This document shows, one piece after another, positions 4,838 to 13,164 of a stretch of 15,958 nucleotides of DNA. The notes beneath the pieces are model-generated. The model was given only the letters and a program-made list of their open reading frames with translations, made no database searches and had not been told where the DNA came from. Location: assembly GCA_029098205.1 (NCBI GenBank), contig JAQXNW010000010.1:1-15958 (forward strand). The letters run 5' to 3'. The position numbers were made by a program, and so were the translations under genes. How positions within the stretch are numbered: position 1 is the stretch's first letter; each line of letters opens with the position of its first letter. This DNA comes from Eubacteriales bacterium. GTDB lineage: Bacteria > Bacillota > Clostridia > Peptostreptococcales > Anaerovoracaceae.

Positions 4838-7327
4838 CTATAGTCTATATTGTTTTTCCGAAAGCCTCGCCTGTGCGTACACCGCCTGTCCCAGAGATAT
4901 CCCGCCGTCGTTCGCAGGAACCAGGCGGTGCGTAAGAACGCGGAACCCACGATCCTCCAGTTTATCCTTCAGCAAAGCCGTCAGGAGAAGGTTCTGGAAC
5001 ACGCCTCCGGAAAGTGCGATGGTCCGCACGCCCGTAATTTCCGAAGCTTTTACAGCGCCCCGGCAGGCTTGTTCTGCGATGGCCTCATGAAACAGATAGG
5101 CAAGTTCCCGGTTTCTCTTCCCGTTCTCCGGGTCCTTCATACGTTCTCTGGCCAGCCAGAGAAGCAGATCTCCGGTACGGATTCGAAACAGACCGTCCTC
5201 TGATTCTTCCGAATCGGCCTTCGTTTTCGCTTCGAAAGGAGCCTCCTTCAACCTGAGAAGCACTTCCGGAATTTCTCCTCGGACTCTTTCGGAGACCTTT
5301 CGCAGAAATTCACTTTCGTAAATATCCCCTCCCGCCTCAGAATCCTTTAACTCTTCTTTCGCGTACCGCTCCGACATCGTCTGAAGCACCATAGCAGCTT
5401 CCCCTTCGACCGTCGAAATTCTGCGGAAACCGAGAATCGCCGACGCCGCATCGAACACGCGACCCATACTGGTCGAATGAACCGTATTAATGCCATTTCG
5501 GATCATCATCCGGATGATTCGAAGTTCCGTCTCCTTGCAGATTCCCAGTGAGTCGGCAAGCTTCTCCGTCTCTTCCGGCTCCGCGGCCATATCCAGAATG
5601 GATGCCGCGATGCGATATCCCTCTTGAGACGCTCTGTCTCCGCCGGCATGGTAAAAAGGCTCGCAGCTCCCAAGTCTCTTGAATCCGGAAAAATCCGCGA
5701 GAAGAAATTCACTCCCCCAGATTGTGCCATCTATACCATACCCCGTTCCGTCAAAGGCTAACCCGATCACCGGATTCTCCTCATCATTTTCCGCCATGCA
5801 GGAAAGGATATGGGCATAATGGTGCTGGATTCGGCAGAGCGGAATTCCCCGCTCCTCCGAAAGACGAGCCGCATAGGCAGAAGACTGATACCCCGGATGA
5901 AGATCACAGCAGACCGCCTCCGGCCGAATATCAAGAAGCTGCTCCATCTTCTTTACCGTATCCTCCAGCGCACGCATCGTCCGGATATCCGAAAGATCGC
6001 CTACATACGGAGAAGGATAAAACAGATCTCCGCTTCCGAAACAGAACGTATTTTTAAGCTCGCCGCCAATTCCCAGGACCTTTGTCGGAGCCTCCCTGCT
6101 TCCGAACCGGTCCGTCTGGACAAAAAATGGAAGCGGCGCGTATCCTCTCGATCTTCTGATCATCGAAGGCTCTCCCCGAAGCCATCCCATTACCGAATCA
6201 TCCGCCCGTATCCGAATATCCCGGTCATGCGAAACCACAAGATCGCATAGACCGCCGAGGTTTTCCAATACATCCTGATCCTCTCTGCAGATCGGAGCTC
6301 CGCTCGGGTTCGCGCTCGTCATAATCAGAACGTCTGTCATTTCCAGGCCATCCGGGTACGAAAAAAGAAGCATCTGCACCGGCGCATATGGAAGCATGAT
6401 GCCGATCCGGTCATTATCCGGCGCCGCCAAAGGGGAAATCATTCCTCCCGGCTTTTTCTCCATCAGGAGAATCGGCTTTTCCGCTCCGGTCAAAGCAGCT
6501 TCCATCCCGGGAAGCACCCGGCACTCCCGCCGGACTGTCTCCATATCCTTCGCCATCACAGCAAGAGGCTTATAGGGGCGGTTCTTAAGACGCCGGATCC
6601 TCTTCACCGCTTCATCATTCCCCGCATCAAGCGCGAGATGGAATCCTCCGATTCCCTTTACGGCGCAAATTCCGCCATCCATGATGGTTTTTCGAAGGAG
6701 GCGGATTGCATCTCCGTCCATTACCGAACGTTCCTCCGGTCTCTTCGGGTCCAGCGCATAGAGTCTTGGACCGCAGTCCTTGCAGCAGACCGGCTGCGCA
6801 TGATATCTTCTTGTCTCTGAATGCGTATATTCATATTCACACGAAGGACACATCGGAAACTTCTTCATGCTCGTCCTTGCGCGGTCATACGGCATATTCT
6901 CAAGGATTGTAAGCCTGGGGCCGCATGCAGTGCAGTTTATGAACGGATGCAGATACCTCCGGTTCTTCGGGTCAAACAGCTCCTCTTTACATTTCGGGCA
7001 GGTCGCGATATCCGGCGATACGAACACATTCCCTTTCTGATATTCACTGGGAAGGATATGAAACTGAGAAGTTCCCTGTACGGCCTCTTCCCGGACGTCC
7101 ATTTTCAGGATACGGGAACGCTCCGGCGCTCTTTCGCGAAGCGCTGTCAGGAACGCTTCTGCATTATCTGGCATTCCTTCCGCGAAAATTTCTACAAAAG
7201 GCCCCTTATTGCAGACAGAGCCCGCAATCTGATATTCATCCGCGATCCGGGAGACAAAGGGCCGGAATCCGACGCCCTGTACAATCCCGAAGACACGGAT
7301 TTTCTTTCTGATTTTCCGGGATTCCAT
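4838..7327 (-). CDS. hypF: HypF, carbamoyltransferase of [NiFe] hydrogenase maturation
   Basis: HypF makes carbamoyl-AMP from carbamoyl phosphate and ATP and passes the carbamoyl group to HypE. All domains are present in order: an acylphosphatase domain (VQGVGFRP at 16-23, N40), two zinc fingers (C110, C113, C132, C135 and C160, C163, C182, C185), a YrdC-like domain (about 195-395, with MTSANPSGAPI at 336-346), and a Kae1-like carbamoyltransferase domain (about 415-829, with HHYAH at 502-506, FDGTGYG at 525-531 and SGGVFQN near the end). At 829 residues it is somewhat longer than the usual 750-780. The ATG has AAGGCGG upstream. It is the first gene of hypFCDE. No hydrogenase structural gene, hypA or hypB is in the window. 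Confidence 0.97.
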   Translation of the reverse strand: MESRKIRKKIRVFGIVQGVGFRPFVSRIADEYQIAGSVCNKGPFVEIFAEGMPDNAEAFLTALRERAPERSRILKMDVREEAVQGTSQFHILPSEYQKGNVFVSPDIATCPKCKEELFDPKNRRYLHPFINCTACGPRLTILENMPYDRARTSMKKFPMCPSCEYEYTHSETRRYHAQPVCCKDCGPRLYALDPKRPEERSVMDGDAIRLLRKTIMDGGICAVKGIGGFHLALDAGNDEAVKRIRRLKNRPYKPLAVMAKDMETVRRECRVLPGMEAALTGAEKPILLMEKKPGGMISPLAAPDNDRIGIMLPYAPVQMLLFSYPDGLEMTDVLIMTSANPSGAPICREDQDVLENLGGLCDLVVSHDRDIRIRADDSVMGWLRGEPSMIRRSRGYAPLPFFVQTDRFGSREAPTKVLGIGGELKNTFCFGSGDLFYPSPYVGDLSDIRTMRALEDTVKKMEQLLDIRPEAVCCDLHPGYQSSAYAARLSEERGIPLCRIQHHYAHILSCMAENDEENPVIGLAFDGTGYGIDGTIWGSEFLLADFSGFKRLGSCEPFYHAGGDRASQEGYRIAASILDMAAEPEETEKLADSLGICKETELRIIRMMIRNGINTVHSTSMGRVFDAASAILGFRRISTVEGEAAMVLQTMSERYAKEELKDSEAGGDIYESEFLRKVSERVRGEIPEVLLRLKEAPFEAKTKADSEESEDGLFRIRTGDLLLWLARERMKDPENGKRNRELAYLFHEAIAEQACRGAVKASEITGVRTIALSGGVFQNLLLTALLKDKLEDRGFRVLTHRLVPANDGGISLGQAVYAQARLSEKQYRL

Positions 7328-7362
7328 CTAGTCCGCCTTTCTTTCCAGTCATTCTGATCGTT

Positions 7363-7393
7363 ATTTTATCTGATGACTCGGTGGATCTGTTAA
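7363..7393 (-). promoter_or_regulatory. Candidate hypF promoter with an overlapping dyad
   Basis: On the minus strand TTAACA (7393-7388) and TAAAAT (7368-7363) each match the sigma-A hexamers at five of six positions, with a long 19-bp spacer. The start would lie near 7356, about 30 bases before the hypF ATG. The -35 lies inside an imperfect dyad built around GTTAAC, with GGAT at 7383-7386 and ATCC at 7395-7398, a plausible operator. The long spacer keeps confidence low. Confidence 0.35.
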
Positions 7394-7437
7394 CATCCAT
7401 CCTGTCATCCACAATGAAGCATATATTTACCTATATA

Positions 7438-7463
7438 CAAAAATTCCGAACCGAACGGTCCGG
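7438..7463 (-). terminator. Rho-independent terminator after luxS
   Basis: Read on the minus strand, CCGGACC (7463-7457) pairs with GGTTCGG (7452-7446) around a GTTC loop, with one G-T wobble, followed by AATTTTTG. It lies 54 bases past the luxS stop and would end the long asr-hem-luxS transcript. Confidence 0.85.
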
Positions 7464-7484
7464 ATGATAATCTTTTTATTATTG

Positions 7485-7493
7485 ATTATACCA
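7485..7493 (-). promoter_or_regulatory. Extended -10 element between luxS and the terminator
   Basis: The minus strand reads TGGTATAAT, identical to the extended -10 elements at 75-83 and 1084-1092 on the other strand. There is no clear -35 (GTGCAG at the 17-bp position). Transcription would start near 7478, only about 15 bases before the terminator stem, so the product would be a very short RNA or an attenuated leader for hypF. Confidence 0.4.
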
Positions 7494-7516
7494 CGCAGAA
7501 TGCCCCTCTGCACGCT

Positions 7517-7993
7517 CTAATCCGGATAGACCAGCCTGTCCGCGGTGATATTTTCCAGCACCGCAAGATACCGCTTCGCCAGATACTTAGCCATTCCAAG
7601 GTTCTGATCCAGATAATTTCCGCAGTCCTTCGGCGCCGCTCCTGGAACATCGCCTTCGAAATCCCGGATAAATTTGAACATCCGAATTACCAGAGGAAGA
7701 ATCTCCCGGGATGAATATTCCCCTGCGATCAGCATATAGCAGCCCGTGCGGCACCCCATCGGTCCGAAATAGACGATGCGGTCCTGAAACTCCGGATCAT
7801 TCCGAAGAAACGTCGCGCCGAGATGCTCGATCGTATGAAGCTCCGCCGTGTTCATGACCGGTTCCCGGTTCGGCGCCGTCATCCGAAGATCATACGTCGT
7901 CACGGCAGCATCCCCGTAATGATCAACTCTGGACACATAAACGCCCGAAAGAAGCTTCAGGTGATTGATTGTAAAACTTGTAATTTTTTCCAT
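7517..7993 (-). CDS. luxS: LuxS, S-ribosylhomocysteine lyase
   Basis: LuxS cleaves S-ribosylhomocysteine to homocysteine and 4,5-dihydroxy-2,3-pentanedione, the precursor of autoinducer 2, in the activated methyl cycle of the cytoplasm. The metal-binding residues are intact: H53 and H57 in HTIEH and C124 in KDCGN. E56 and the catalytic C81 in GPMGCRTG are also present. With ATG at 7993 the protein has 158 residues, the family length; AGAGG precedes it by eight bases. An upstream in-frame extension to 8143 would run into the DUF819 gene and is not used by the family. It follows DUF819 by 50 bp and is the last gene before the terminator at 7438-7463. Confidence 0.97.
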   Translation of the reverse strand: MEKITSFTINHLKLLSGVYVSRVDHYGDAAVTTYDLRMTAPNREPVMNTAELHTIEHLGATFLRNDPEFQDRIVYFGPMGCRTGCYMLIAGEYSSREILPLVIRMFKFIRDFEGDVPGAAPKDCGNYLDQNLGMAKYLAKRYLAVLENITADRLVYPD

Positions 7994-8043
7994 GGGTTTC
8001 CTCTTTTCTTCTGCTGTATAAAATATTAACAATCTGCCGCTAT

Positions 8044-9231
8044 TTATAAGCCAAGTAGTGTTCCGGACAGTACACCATAATAATTCCCCAATACATATCC
8101 AAGTGTTCCAACAAGGATCGCAGAGACGATCAGCGAATTCCATCCCTTAGCGATCGCCATCGCGGCTGCTGTAGTCGGCCCTCCGATGTTTGCATTCGAA
8201 GCGATGAGTATCTCCTCCATGCTGAAATGAAAGATTCGTCCGAACAGAAGAGTAACTGCCAGATTTATCAGAACGATGATCAAGCAGAAAAGCAGGAGGA
8301 GCGGAAACTTCATAACAATGGAAAACAGCGACGCCGGCACACCGATAACAGCAAAAAATATATGAATCAGATAGGTTCCGATCTCCTGAGCACCACCAAT
8401 ACTTCCAAGCTGTTTCGAGAAGACAGTGGCCAGTATGACTGTAACCGTAGTCATCACCAGATACCGGCTGCCCACCATCCCATTCAGCAAGTTCATGAAG
8501 AATCCGGATTTTGGAATGACCCTCGAAAAGACTTCCGAAACCGCATTCGAAACAGCCACAATGAGCAACGATACGGAACAGGAAAACGCGATGTCTTTAA
8601 GCGAAACCGGCTTTGCTTTCCAATAAGCTTCAGCGCCTTTTGTATCCTTACGCATTTGCTGCGCATCGATCAGCGGATGCCTGAATCTTCGCAGTAAGAA
8701 ACCGGATGCAGAAATCATCATCAGCAAAACGAAATAAAAAGCCATAATCAGATTATCCGCTATGACGGATGCGGATACCAATTCTCCGCTTACGTGGAAG
8801 GCTTCCGACATAGCAACCAAATTAATGCTGCCGCCCGTATAAGTACCGATCATCATCGGAGTTACTTCAGCCAAGTCCGATACAGTGTTTTTCAGAAAGG
8901 AAAATGCGATGAATCCACCAAGTACAGTCCCTGCTCCGCTGATCAAAAATATAATTAAAAGCCTACCGCTTTCTTTCCCTATTTCCCGGATATTCGCGTT
9001 GAACAGAAGCATCGGGATGGCCATTGGGACAACATAATCCCAGACAAAATCATAAGCCGGTGCTTCCATAGGAATAATCCCTGCATTTGATAAAATCATC
9101 GCCATTAACAGTGCTATAACGCAGCCTGTAATCCTGGAAGCCCAGCGGAATCTCTGTTCCATCCATATCGCCAGCGCCGCAATTGTAGCAAGAATCGCAA
9201 ACAACGCCCATGAATTATCCGCACTAATCAT
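8044..9231 (-). CDS. DUF819 family membrane protein, probable transporter
   Basis: A protein of about 395 residues with some ten to eleven hydrophobic segments, of the DUF819 family (B. subtilis YjcL type). Supporting patches are the N-terminal hydrophobic pair followed by VVPMAIPMLLFNANIREIG, GTYTGGSINLVAMSEAF in the middle and ASNANIGGPTTAAAMA near the C terminus. The repeated glycine-rich GG-S/P patches in the two halves suggest an inverted-repeat transporter fold like that of sodium:solute symporters. The substrate is unknown. I prefer ATG at 9231, with GGAGG ten bases upstream; a GTG at 9240 is possible but almost touches the ribosome binding site. It lies about 25 bp after hemB and 50 bp before luxS in one run of genes. 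Confidence 0.88.
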   Translation of the reverse strand: MISADNSWALFAILATIAALAIWMEQRFRWASRITGCVIALLMAMILSNAGIIPMEAPAYDFVWDYVVPMAIPMLLFNANIREIGKESGRLLIIFLISGAGTVLGGFIAFSFLKNTVSDLAEVTPMMIGTYTGGSINLVAMSEAFHVSGELVSASVIADNLIMAFYFVLLMMISASGFLLRRFRHPLIDAQQMRKDTKGAEAYWKAKPVSLKDIAFSCSVSLLIVAVSNAVSEVFSRVIPKSGFFMNLLNGMVGSRYLVMTTVTVILATVFSKQLGSIGGAQEIGTYLIHIFFAVIGVPASLFSIVMKFPLLLLFCLIIVLINLAVTLLFGRIFHFSMEEILIASNANIGGPTTAAAMAIAKGWNSLIVSAILVGTLGYVLGNYYGVLSGTLLGL

Positions 9232-9255
9232 ATGTTCCACGCCTCCGGCTCCGAA

Positions 9256-10218
9256 TTATTCGGCCAGCCATCTGGCCACATCCAGCGCGTGATACGTTAT
9301 AATAATATCCGCGCCCGCCCTTTTCATCGCGATCATATTTTCCATCACAATGCGCTTCTCGTCAATCCAACCCTGCCGAGCCGCTGCCTTGACCATCGAA
9401 TATTCCCCGCTTACATTATAGGAGGCAAGCGGAAGCAAACTCTTCCTGGACATTTCCTTCAGTACATCCAAATACGGAAGCCCCGGTTTTATAATCAAAA
9501 TATCCGCGCCCTCTCCCGCATCGATCAGGCACTCTCTGACCGCTTCTCTGCCATTCGCAGGATCCATTTGATATGTCTTTCTATCCCCGAAGGCCGGCGC
9601 GGAATCTGCCGCATCCCTAAAAGGAGAATAATACGAGGAGGCGAACTTGGCACTATACGCCATGATCGGAGTATTGGCAAAACCAGCCTCGTCCAGTGCA
9701 TTCCGGATGTATCCGATCCGCCCATCCATCATATCCGACGGCGCGATCATATCCGCGCCTGCATTTGCCAAAGAAACAGAGGCTTTCGCGAGAAGCGGAA
9801 GCGTCTCATCGTTTAAAATGCGTCCATGCTCCACAAGACCGCAGTGACCATGCGAAGTATATTCACAAAGGCACACATCCGAAATTACTACCATGTCCGG
9901 TGCCAAATCCTTTATCCTTCTTACAGCCCTCTGCGCAATCCCGTCCGGATCGTACGCCTGACTTCCGGTCTCATCCTTATGCAGAGGAATACCGAACACC
10001 AGCATCGCTTTTACTCCGCAACCGGTCACCTCGTTCACCAGTTCATGAATCCGGTCGAGTGACCACTGGTATACTCCCGGCATGGACTCTACCGGCCTTT
10101 TTATATTTTCTCCCTCCGCGACAAAAACTGGATAAACAAGATCATCGATATAGACCCTGTTTTCTCTGACCAAATCTCTCATCGCACGGCTGCTTCTGAG
10201 CCGTCTTGTTCGTTTCAC
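9256..10218 (-). CDS. hemB: HemB, porphobilinogen synthase (delta-aminolevulinate dehydratase)
   Basis: HemB joins two 5-aminolevulinates into porphobilinogen, the first common step of tetrapyrrole synthesis. The catalytic lysines K191 (AYSAKFASSYY) and K244 (IIKPGLPYLD) are present. C116, C118 and C126 in DVCLCEYTSHGHCG form the zinc site, so this is a zinc-type enzyme. The length of 320 residues is normal. The start is GTG at 10218, preceded by GAGGGGG nine bases upstream. The upstream stop is one base away. The gene is placed between the methyltransferase/synthase fusion and DUF819, within the siroheme part of the operon. Confidence 0.97.
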   Translation of the reverse strand: MKRTRRLRSSRAMRDLVRENRVYIDDLVYPVFVAEGENIKRPVESMPGVYQWSLDRIHELVNEVTGCGVKAMLVFGIPLHKDETGSQAYDPDGIAQRAVRRIKDLAPDMVVISDVCLCEYTSHGHCGLVEHGRILNDETLPLLAKASVSLANAGADMIAPSDMMDGRIGYIRNALDEAGFANTPIMAYSAKFASSYYSPFRDAADSAPAFGDRKTYQMDPANGREAVRECLIDAGEGADILIIKPGLPYLDVLKEMSRKSLLPLASYNVSGEYSMVKAAARQGWIDEKRIVMENMIAMKRAGADIIITYHALDVARWLAE

Positions 10219-10219
10219 C

Positions 10220-11710
10220 TTACCATACCCCCTCTTTAAGCCAGCATCGTTTTATCGCACATGCGAGCCCTTCTGTCGTATGCTCTGAAGCCACTATGGC
10301 TGGCTTTATGCCATAACACTCCAGCTGCCTCGCGGTATAACCACCTATACATGCGAAAGACGGCATGACATCGTTTTTTAGTTCCCCGCCGTATTCTTCA
10401 AAAAAAGCCCGGACACCGGACGCACTCGCCAGCACCACCATACTTCCGGGTCCGATGAGAGGTGCAAAGTCCGGTTTAACGGACACCAGCTTATATAATT
10501 CGATCTTTTCGTATTCAACACCTGCGCCGTCCAACACCCGGAACATATCCGCGCTGCCCTCTTCCGCCCGGATAACCAGCGCAGGACCGGCGGACTCCCA
10601 ATGGCTTTTCACCAAAGCTTCCGCCATATCGGTGCCTGTATAATCGCCGGGAATCAGATCACATGGAATGTTATACACTTTAAGAGAAGCCGCCGTTGCC
10701 GGCCCGATCGCAGCGAATTTTACCGCCGAAAAACGTTTCCTGTCAAAACCGATCTCATCGGCTACGTCAAAAAACAAATCCACTGCATTACGGCTTGAGA
10801 AGGAGATCCATCTGTATCTCTCGATCCCGCGCAAGGCAGCGATAAGAGCATTTCTTCCATTTTCGGAAATTACCGGTTTCATTTCAAGAACAACCCGGCT
10901 CGATATTCCCCGTTTCGCGAGTTCCTGCCGCATGCCCGATGCAAAAGATTTTGTCCCGACAATCCCGCATTCCCGGTCTTGTTTTTTTAAAGCCCGGAGA
11001 TCCATGCCTGCAGTCTCTCCAATGACAATCACGGCAGGCGCTTTCAAATCCGCGTCCCTTACTGCCTTCGCAATTTCAGAGAGGGGCGCTCTTACAACCT
11101 TCTCTGATCTTGAAAATCCTTCAGATATAACAGCGGCATGTATATCGCCGCTCATTCCGCCAGCGATCAGATCTTCACTGATTTTCTCTATATTGTGAAG
11201 ACCCATCAAAAAGACAAGTGTGCCCGGCAGCCCGGCATACCTTCCATAATTCTGCGCATCTTCACAAGTATGCCCCGTGATAACATGGAAGCATCTTGCG
11301 ATACCTCTATGTGTAACAGGAATTCCGGCATGCGCCGGAACAGCGGCTGCTGATGTAACGCCTGGCACGACCTCGAAATCGATCCCTTCGCGGATAAGTG
11401 TCATTGCTTCCTCGCCTCCGCGGCCAAACACAAACGGATCGCCGCCTTTTAGCCGTACGACTGTCTCATGCGTCTTCGCCTCTCGAAGCAGCAGATTATT
11501 AATCTCATCCTGACATACACTGTGTTTCCCCATACGTTTTCCGACGCATATCTGCTCACAGTCCGTTTTCGTTTCCTCCAGAAGCGCTTCCTCTATCAGG
11601 CTGTCATAGATTACAACCTCCGCCTCGCGAATCAGCCGCAGCCCTTTAACCGTTATGAGATCTTTTCCGCCGGGTCCAGCTCCTACAAGATAAACCTTGC
11701 CCATATTCAT
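10220..11710 (-). CDS. cobA-hemD: Uroporphyrinogen-III C-methyltransferase / uroporphyrinogen-III synthase fusion
   Basis: The N-terminal half (residues 1 to about 245) is an S-adenosylmethionine-dependent uroporphyrinogen-III methyltransferase: VGAGPGG at 9-15, RLKGGDPFVFGRGGEE at 86-101, VPGVTSA at 115-121 and HRGIARCFHVITGH near 134-147. It makes precorrin-2. The C-terminal half (about 255-496) is a HemD-type uroporphyrinogen-III synthase, recognised by ISFSSRNAVDLFF, FAAIGPATAASL and a final CIGGYTA region. The fusion is common in clostridia and channels the product of HemC to precorrin-2. The ATG overlaps the stop of the upstream sirC-hemC fusion as ATGA; a second ATG two codons later is equally possible. 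Confidence 0.95.
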   Translation of the reverse strand: MNMGKVYLVGAGPGGKDLITVKGLRLIREAEVVIYDSLIEEALLEETKTDCEQICVGKRMGKHSVCQDEINNLLLREAKTHETVVRLKGGDPFVFGRGGEEAMTLIREGIDFEVVPGVTSAAAVPAHAGIPVTHRGIARCFHVITGHTCEDAQNYGRYAGLPGTLVFLMGLHNIEKISEDLIAGGMSGDIHAAVISEGFSRSEKVVRAPLSEIAKAVRDADLKAPAVIVIGETAGMDLRALKKQDRECGIVGTKSFASGMRQELAKRGISSRVVLEMKPVISENGRNALIAALRGIERYRWISFSSRNAVDLFFDVADEIGFDRKRFSAVKFAAIGPATAASLKVYNIPCDLIPGDYTGTDMAEALVKSHWESAGPALVIRAEEGSADMFRVLDGAGVEYEKIELYKLVSVKPDFAPLIGPGSMVVLASASGVRAFFEEYGGELKNDVMPSFACIGGYTARQLECYGIKPAIVASEHTTEGLACAIKRCWLKEGVW

Positions 11711-13143
11711 TCCCCGTCCAATAACGCCGTTGCCGCCTCACGGACGATATCATCGATCCGGTTCGCATCCTTCCTTACATCCGCCCGGATCATTCTTCCC
11801 TCGTCGCTCTTCATCGCAATCAGCCGGATCCGACCGTCACCCGCGCATCTCGCCAGCGCGGCGACCGCATCGTGGCAGCCCGCACCGATCACATGCATCA
11901 ATTTTCTCTCGGTCCTGAGTTCCAGCGATGTTTTCCGGTCGTCTATGCTCCTCACGATGCCGCTTATATCACTGTTTCCAAGCCCCTCAACCGCAATCAC
12001 GCCCTGCCCGGCTGACGGTATGAATGTCTCTTCATCAAGAAATTCATATCGAAGATCCGGTTCATCATCGATGCCAAGCCTTTTAAGCCCCGCGGCGGCA
12101 AGGACCACCGCATCGAATTCACCGCGCCTTAGTTTGGTGAGACGAGTTGGCACATTCCCCCGAAGAGATCTCGTTTCATATCCTCGCCCAAGATTTTCGA
12201 TCATTGCTTTTCTTCGCATGCTGCTGGTACCTACAATCCGAATATCTTCCGGTTTTCGTCCCGACAAGCTTACGATTACATCCCTTGGGTCTTCTCTTTC
12301 TAAGCAAGCCAGAATATCCAGCGATTCCGGGATCTCCCCCGACATGTCCTTCGCACTGTGTATCGCAAGATCGATTCTACCAGAAAGAATCGCTTCTTCA
12401 AATTCAGATACAAAAACCGCCTTGCCACCGAAGTCCCATAGAGGCCTGTCCTGCCGCATGTCGCCTTCTGTCCGCATCACAACCGCTTCGCAGCGGATTC
12501 CTCTGGAAGCAAGTTCCTTCATGACAAGCTCTGTCTGCGCCATCGCCAGTGCGCTGCTTCTGGTGCCAATCCGAATCTTGCGGCGGCCCAGTCTTCTTTC
12601 GATCTCTTCGCTGAAAATGCGGCTCCGCTCCTCCGATGACGCTGTGCTCTTAAGAACTTCTTCCCGCATCCTTCCGAGATCCCCGACCGCTTCATCCAGA
12701 TTGTCCGGGAGGGACTTCGCAATTATTTTTTTTATCCTGCCGGCCAGCATCGGGCTTCTTCCATCGGTGCTGATCGCCACAGTGTAGTTTTCTTTCTTAA
12801 GGATCGCCGGAAAAATAAAGTCGCAACTTTCCTTGTCATCCACCGCATTTGCCAGGATTCCCGCCTGACGAGCTGCCTCTGCAATGCGGCGATTCAGATT
12901 TTTATCATCCGTCGCCGCGATGACAAATGCGCATCCCTCCAGATCCTCCGGACGGAAAGCCCTTCTCCATACGACGATCTCTCCGGACAGTCTGGAAATG
13001 TCCGGAGAGACCGCTTTCGCTACTACAGTGATTTTTGCTCCGAATCCGAGAAGTGCGCGAACCTTAAGAAACGCACTTCGGCCGCCGCCCACAACCAGGA
13101 CGTTTCTGTCGCCGATCTCGATCATAAACGGAAAATATGCCAC
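11707..13143 (-). CDS. hemC: Precorrin-2 dehydrogenase-like domain fused to porphobilinogen deaminase
   Basis: Residues 1 to about 185 resemble the N-terminal domain of CysG/SirC/Met8: the NAD-binding VLVVGGGRSA at 15-24, FVIAATDD at 73-80, and NAVDDKESCDFIFPA at 99-113 with the conserved aspartates. This domain oxidises precorrin-2 to sirohydrochlorin and may also insert iron. From about 188 on the chain is HemC: IRIGTRSSALAMAQT, HSAKDM (D266), GTSSMRRKA, RGNVPTRL, and GAGCH with C423 for the dipyrromethane cofactor. The product is hydroxymethylbilane. GTG at 13143 has AGGAG nine bases upstream. The gene lies 21 bp after asrC and overlaps the next gene. Steps separated in the pathway (before and after HemD/CobA) are joined in one chain, which is uncommon. 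Confidence 0.93.
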   Translation of the reverse strand: MAYFPFMIEIGDRNVLVVGGGRSAFLKVRALLGFGAKITVVAKAVSPDISRLSGEIVVWRRAFRPEDLEGCAFVIAATDDKNLNRRIAEAARQAGILANAVDDKESCDFIFPAILKKENYTVAISTDGRSPMLAGRIKKIIAKSLPDNLDEAVGDLGRMREEVLKSTASSEERSRIFSEEIERRLGRRKIRIGTRSSALAMAQTELVMKELASRGIRCEAVVMRTEGDMRQDRPLWDFGGKAVFVSEFEEAILSGRIDLAIHSAKDMSGEIPESLDILACLEREDPRDVIVSLSGRKPEDIRIVGTSSMRRKAMIENLGRGYETRSLRGNVPTRLTKLRRGEFDAVVLAAAGLKRLGIDDEPDLRYEFLDEETFIPSAGQGVIAVEGLGNSDISGIVRSIDDRKTSLELRTERKLMHVIGAGCHDAVAALARCAGDGRIRLIAMKSDEGRMIRADVRKDANRIDDIVREAATALLDGE

Positions 13144-13164
13144 AGTAATTATCTCCTATTTGTG

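Noticed and set aside
7994..8043. Possible separate luxS promoter in the 50-bp gap after DUF819
   Set aside because: AT-rich pieces such as TTATAC are present but no -35/-10 pair with acceptable spacing was found, so luxS is taken as part of the upstream operon.
9251..9265. Palindrome CCGAAT-T-ATTCGG at the end of hemB
   Set aside because: A perfect 6-bp-arm palindrome, but it lies within the last codons of hemB, has no T run, and no promoter is near; too weak to call a terminator or operator.
11468..12787. Long plus-strand open frame of 439 codons opposite hemC and hemD
   Set aside because: It is antisense to well-supported enzymes with intact motifs and is rich in Ser, Arg and Pro, as expected for a shadow frame in a sequence of this codon use.
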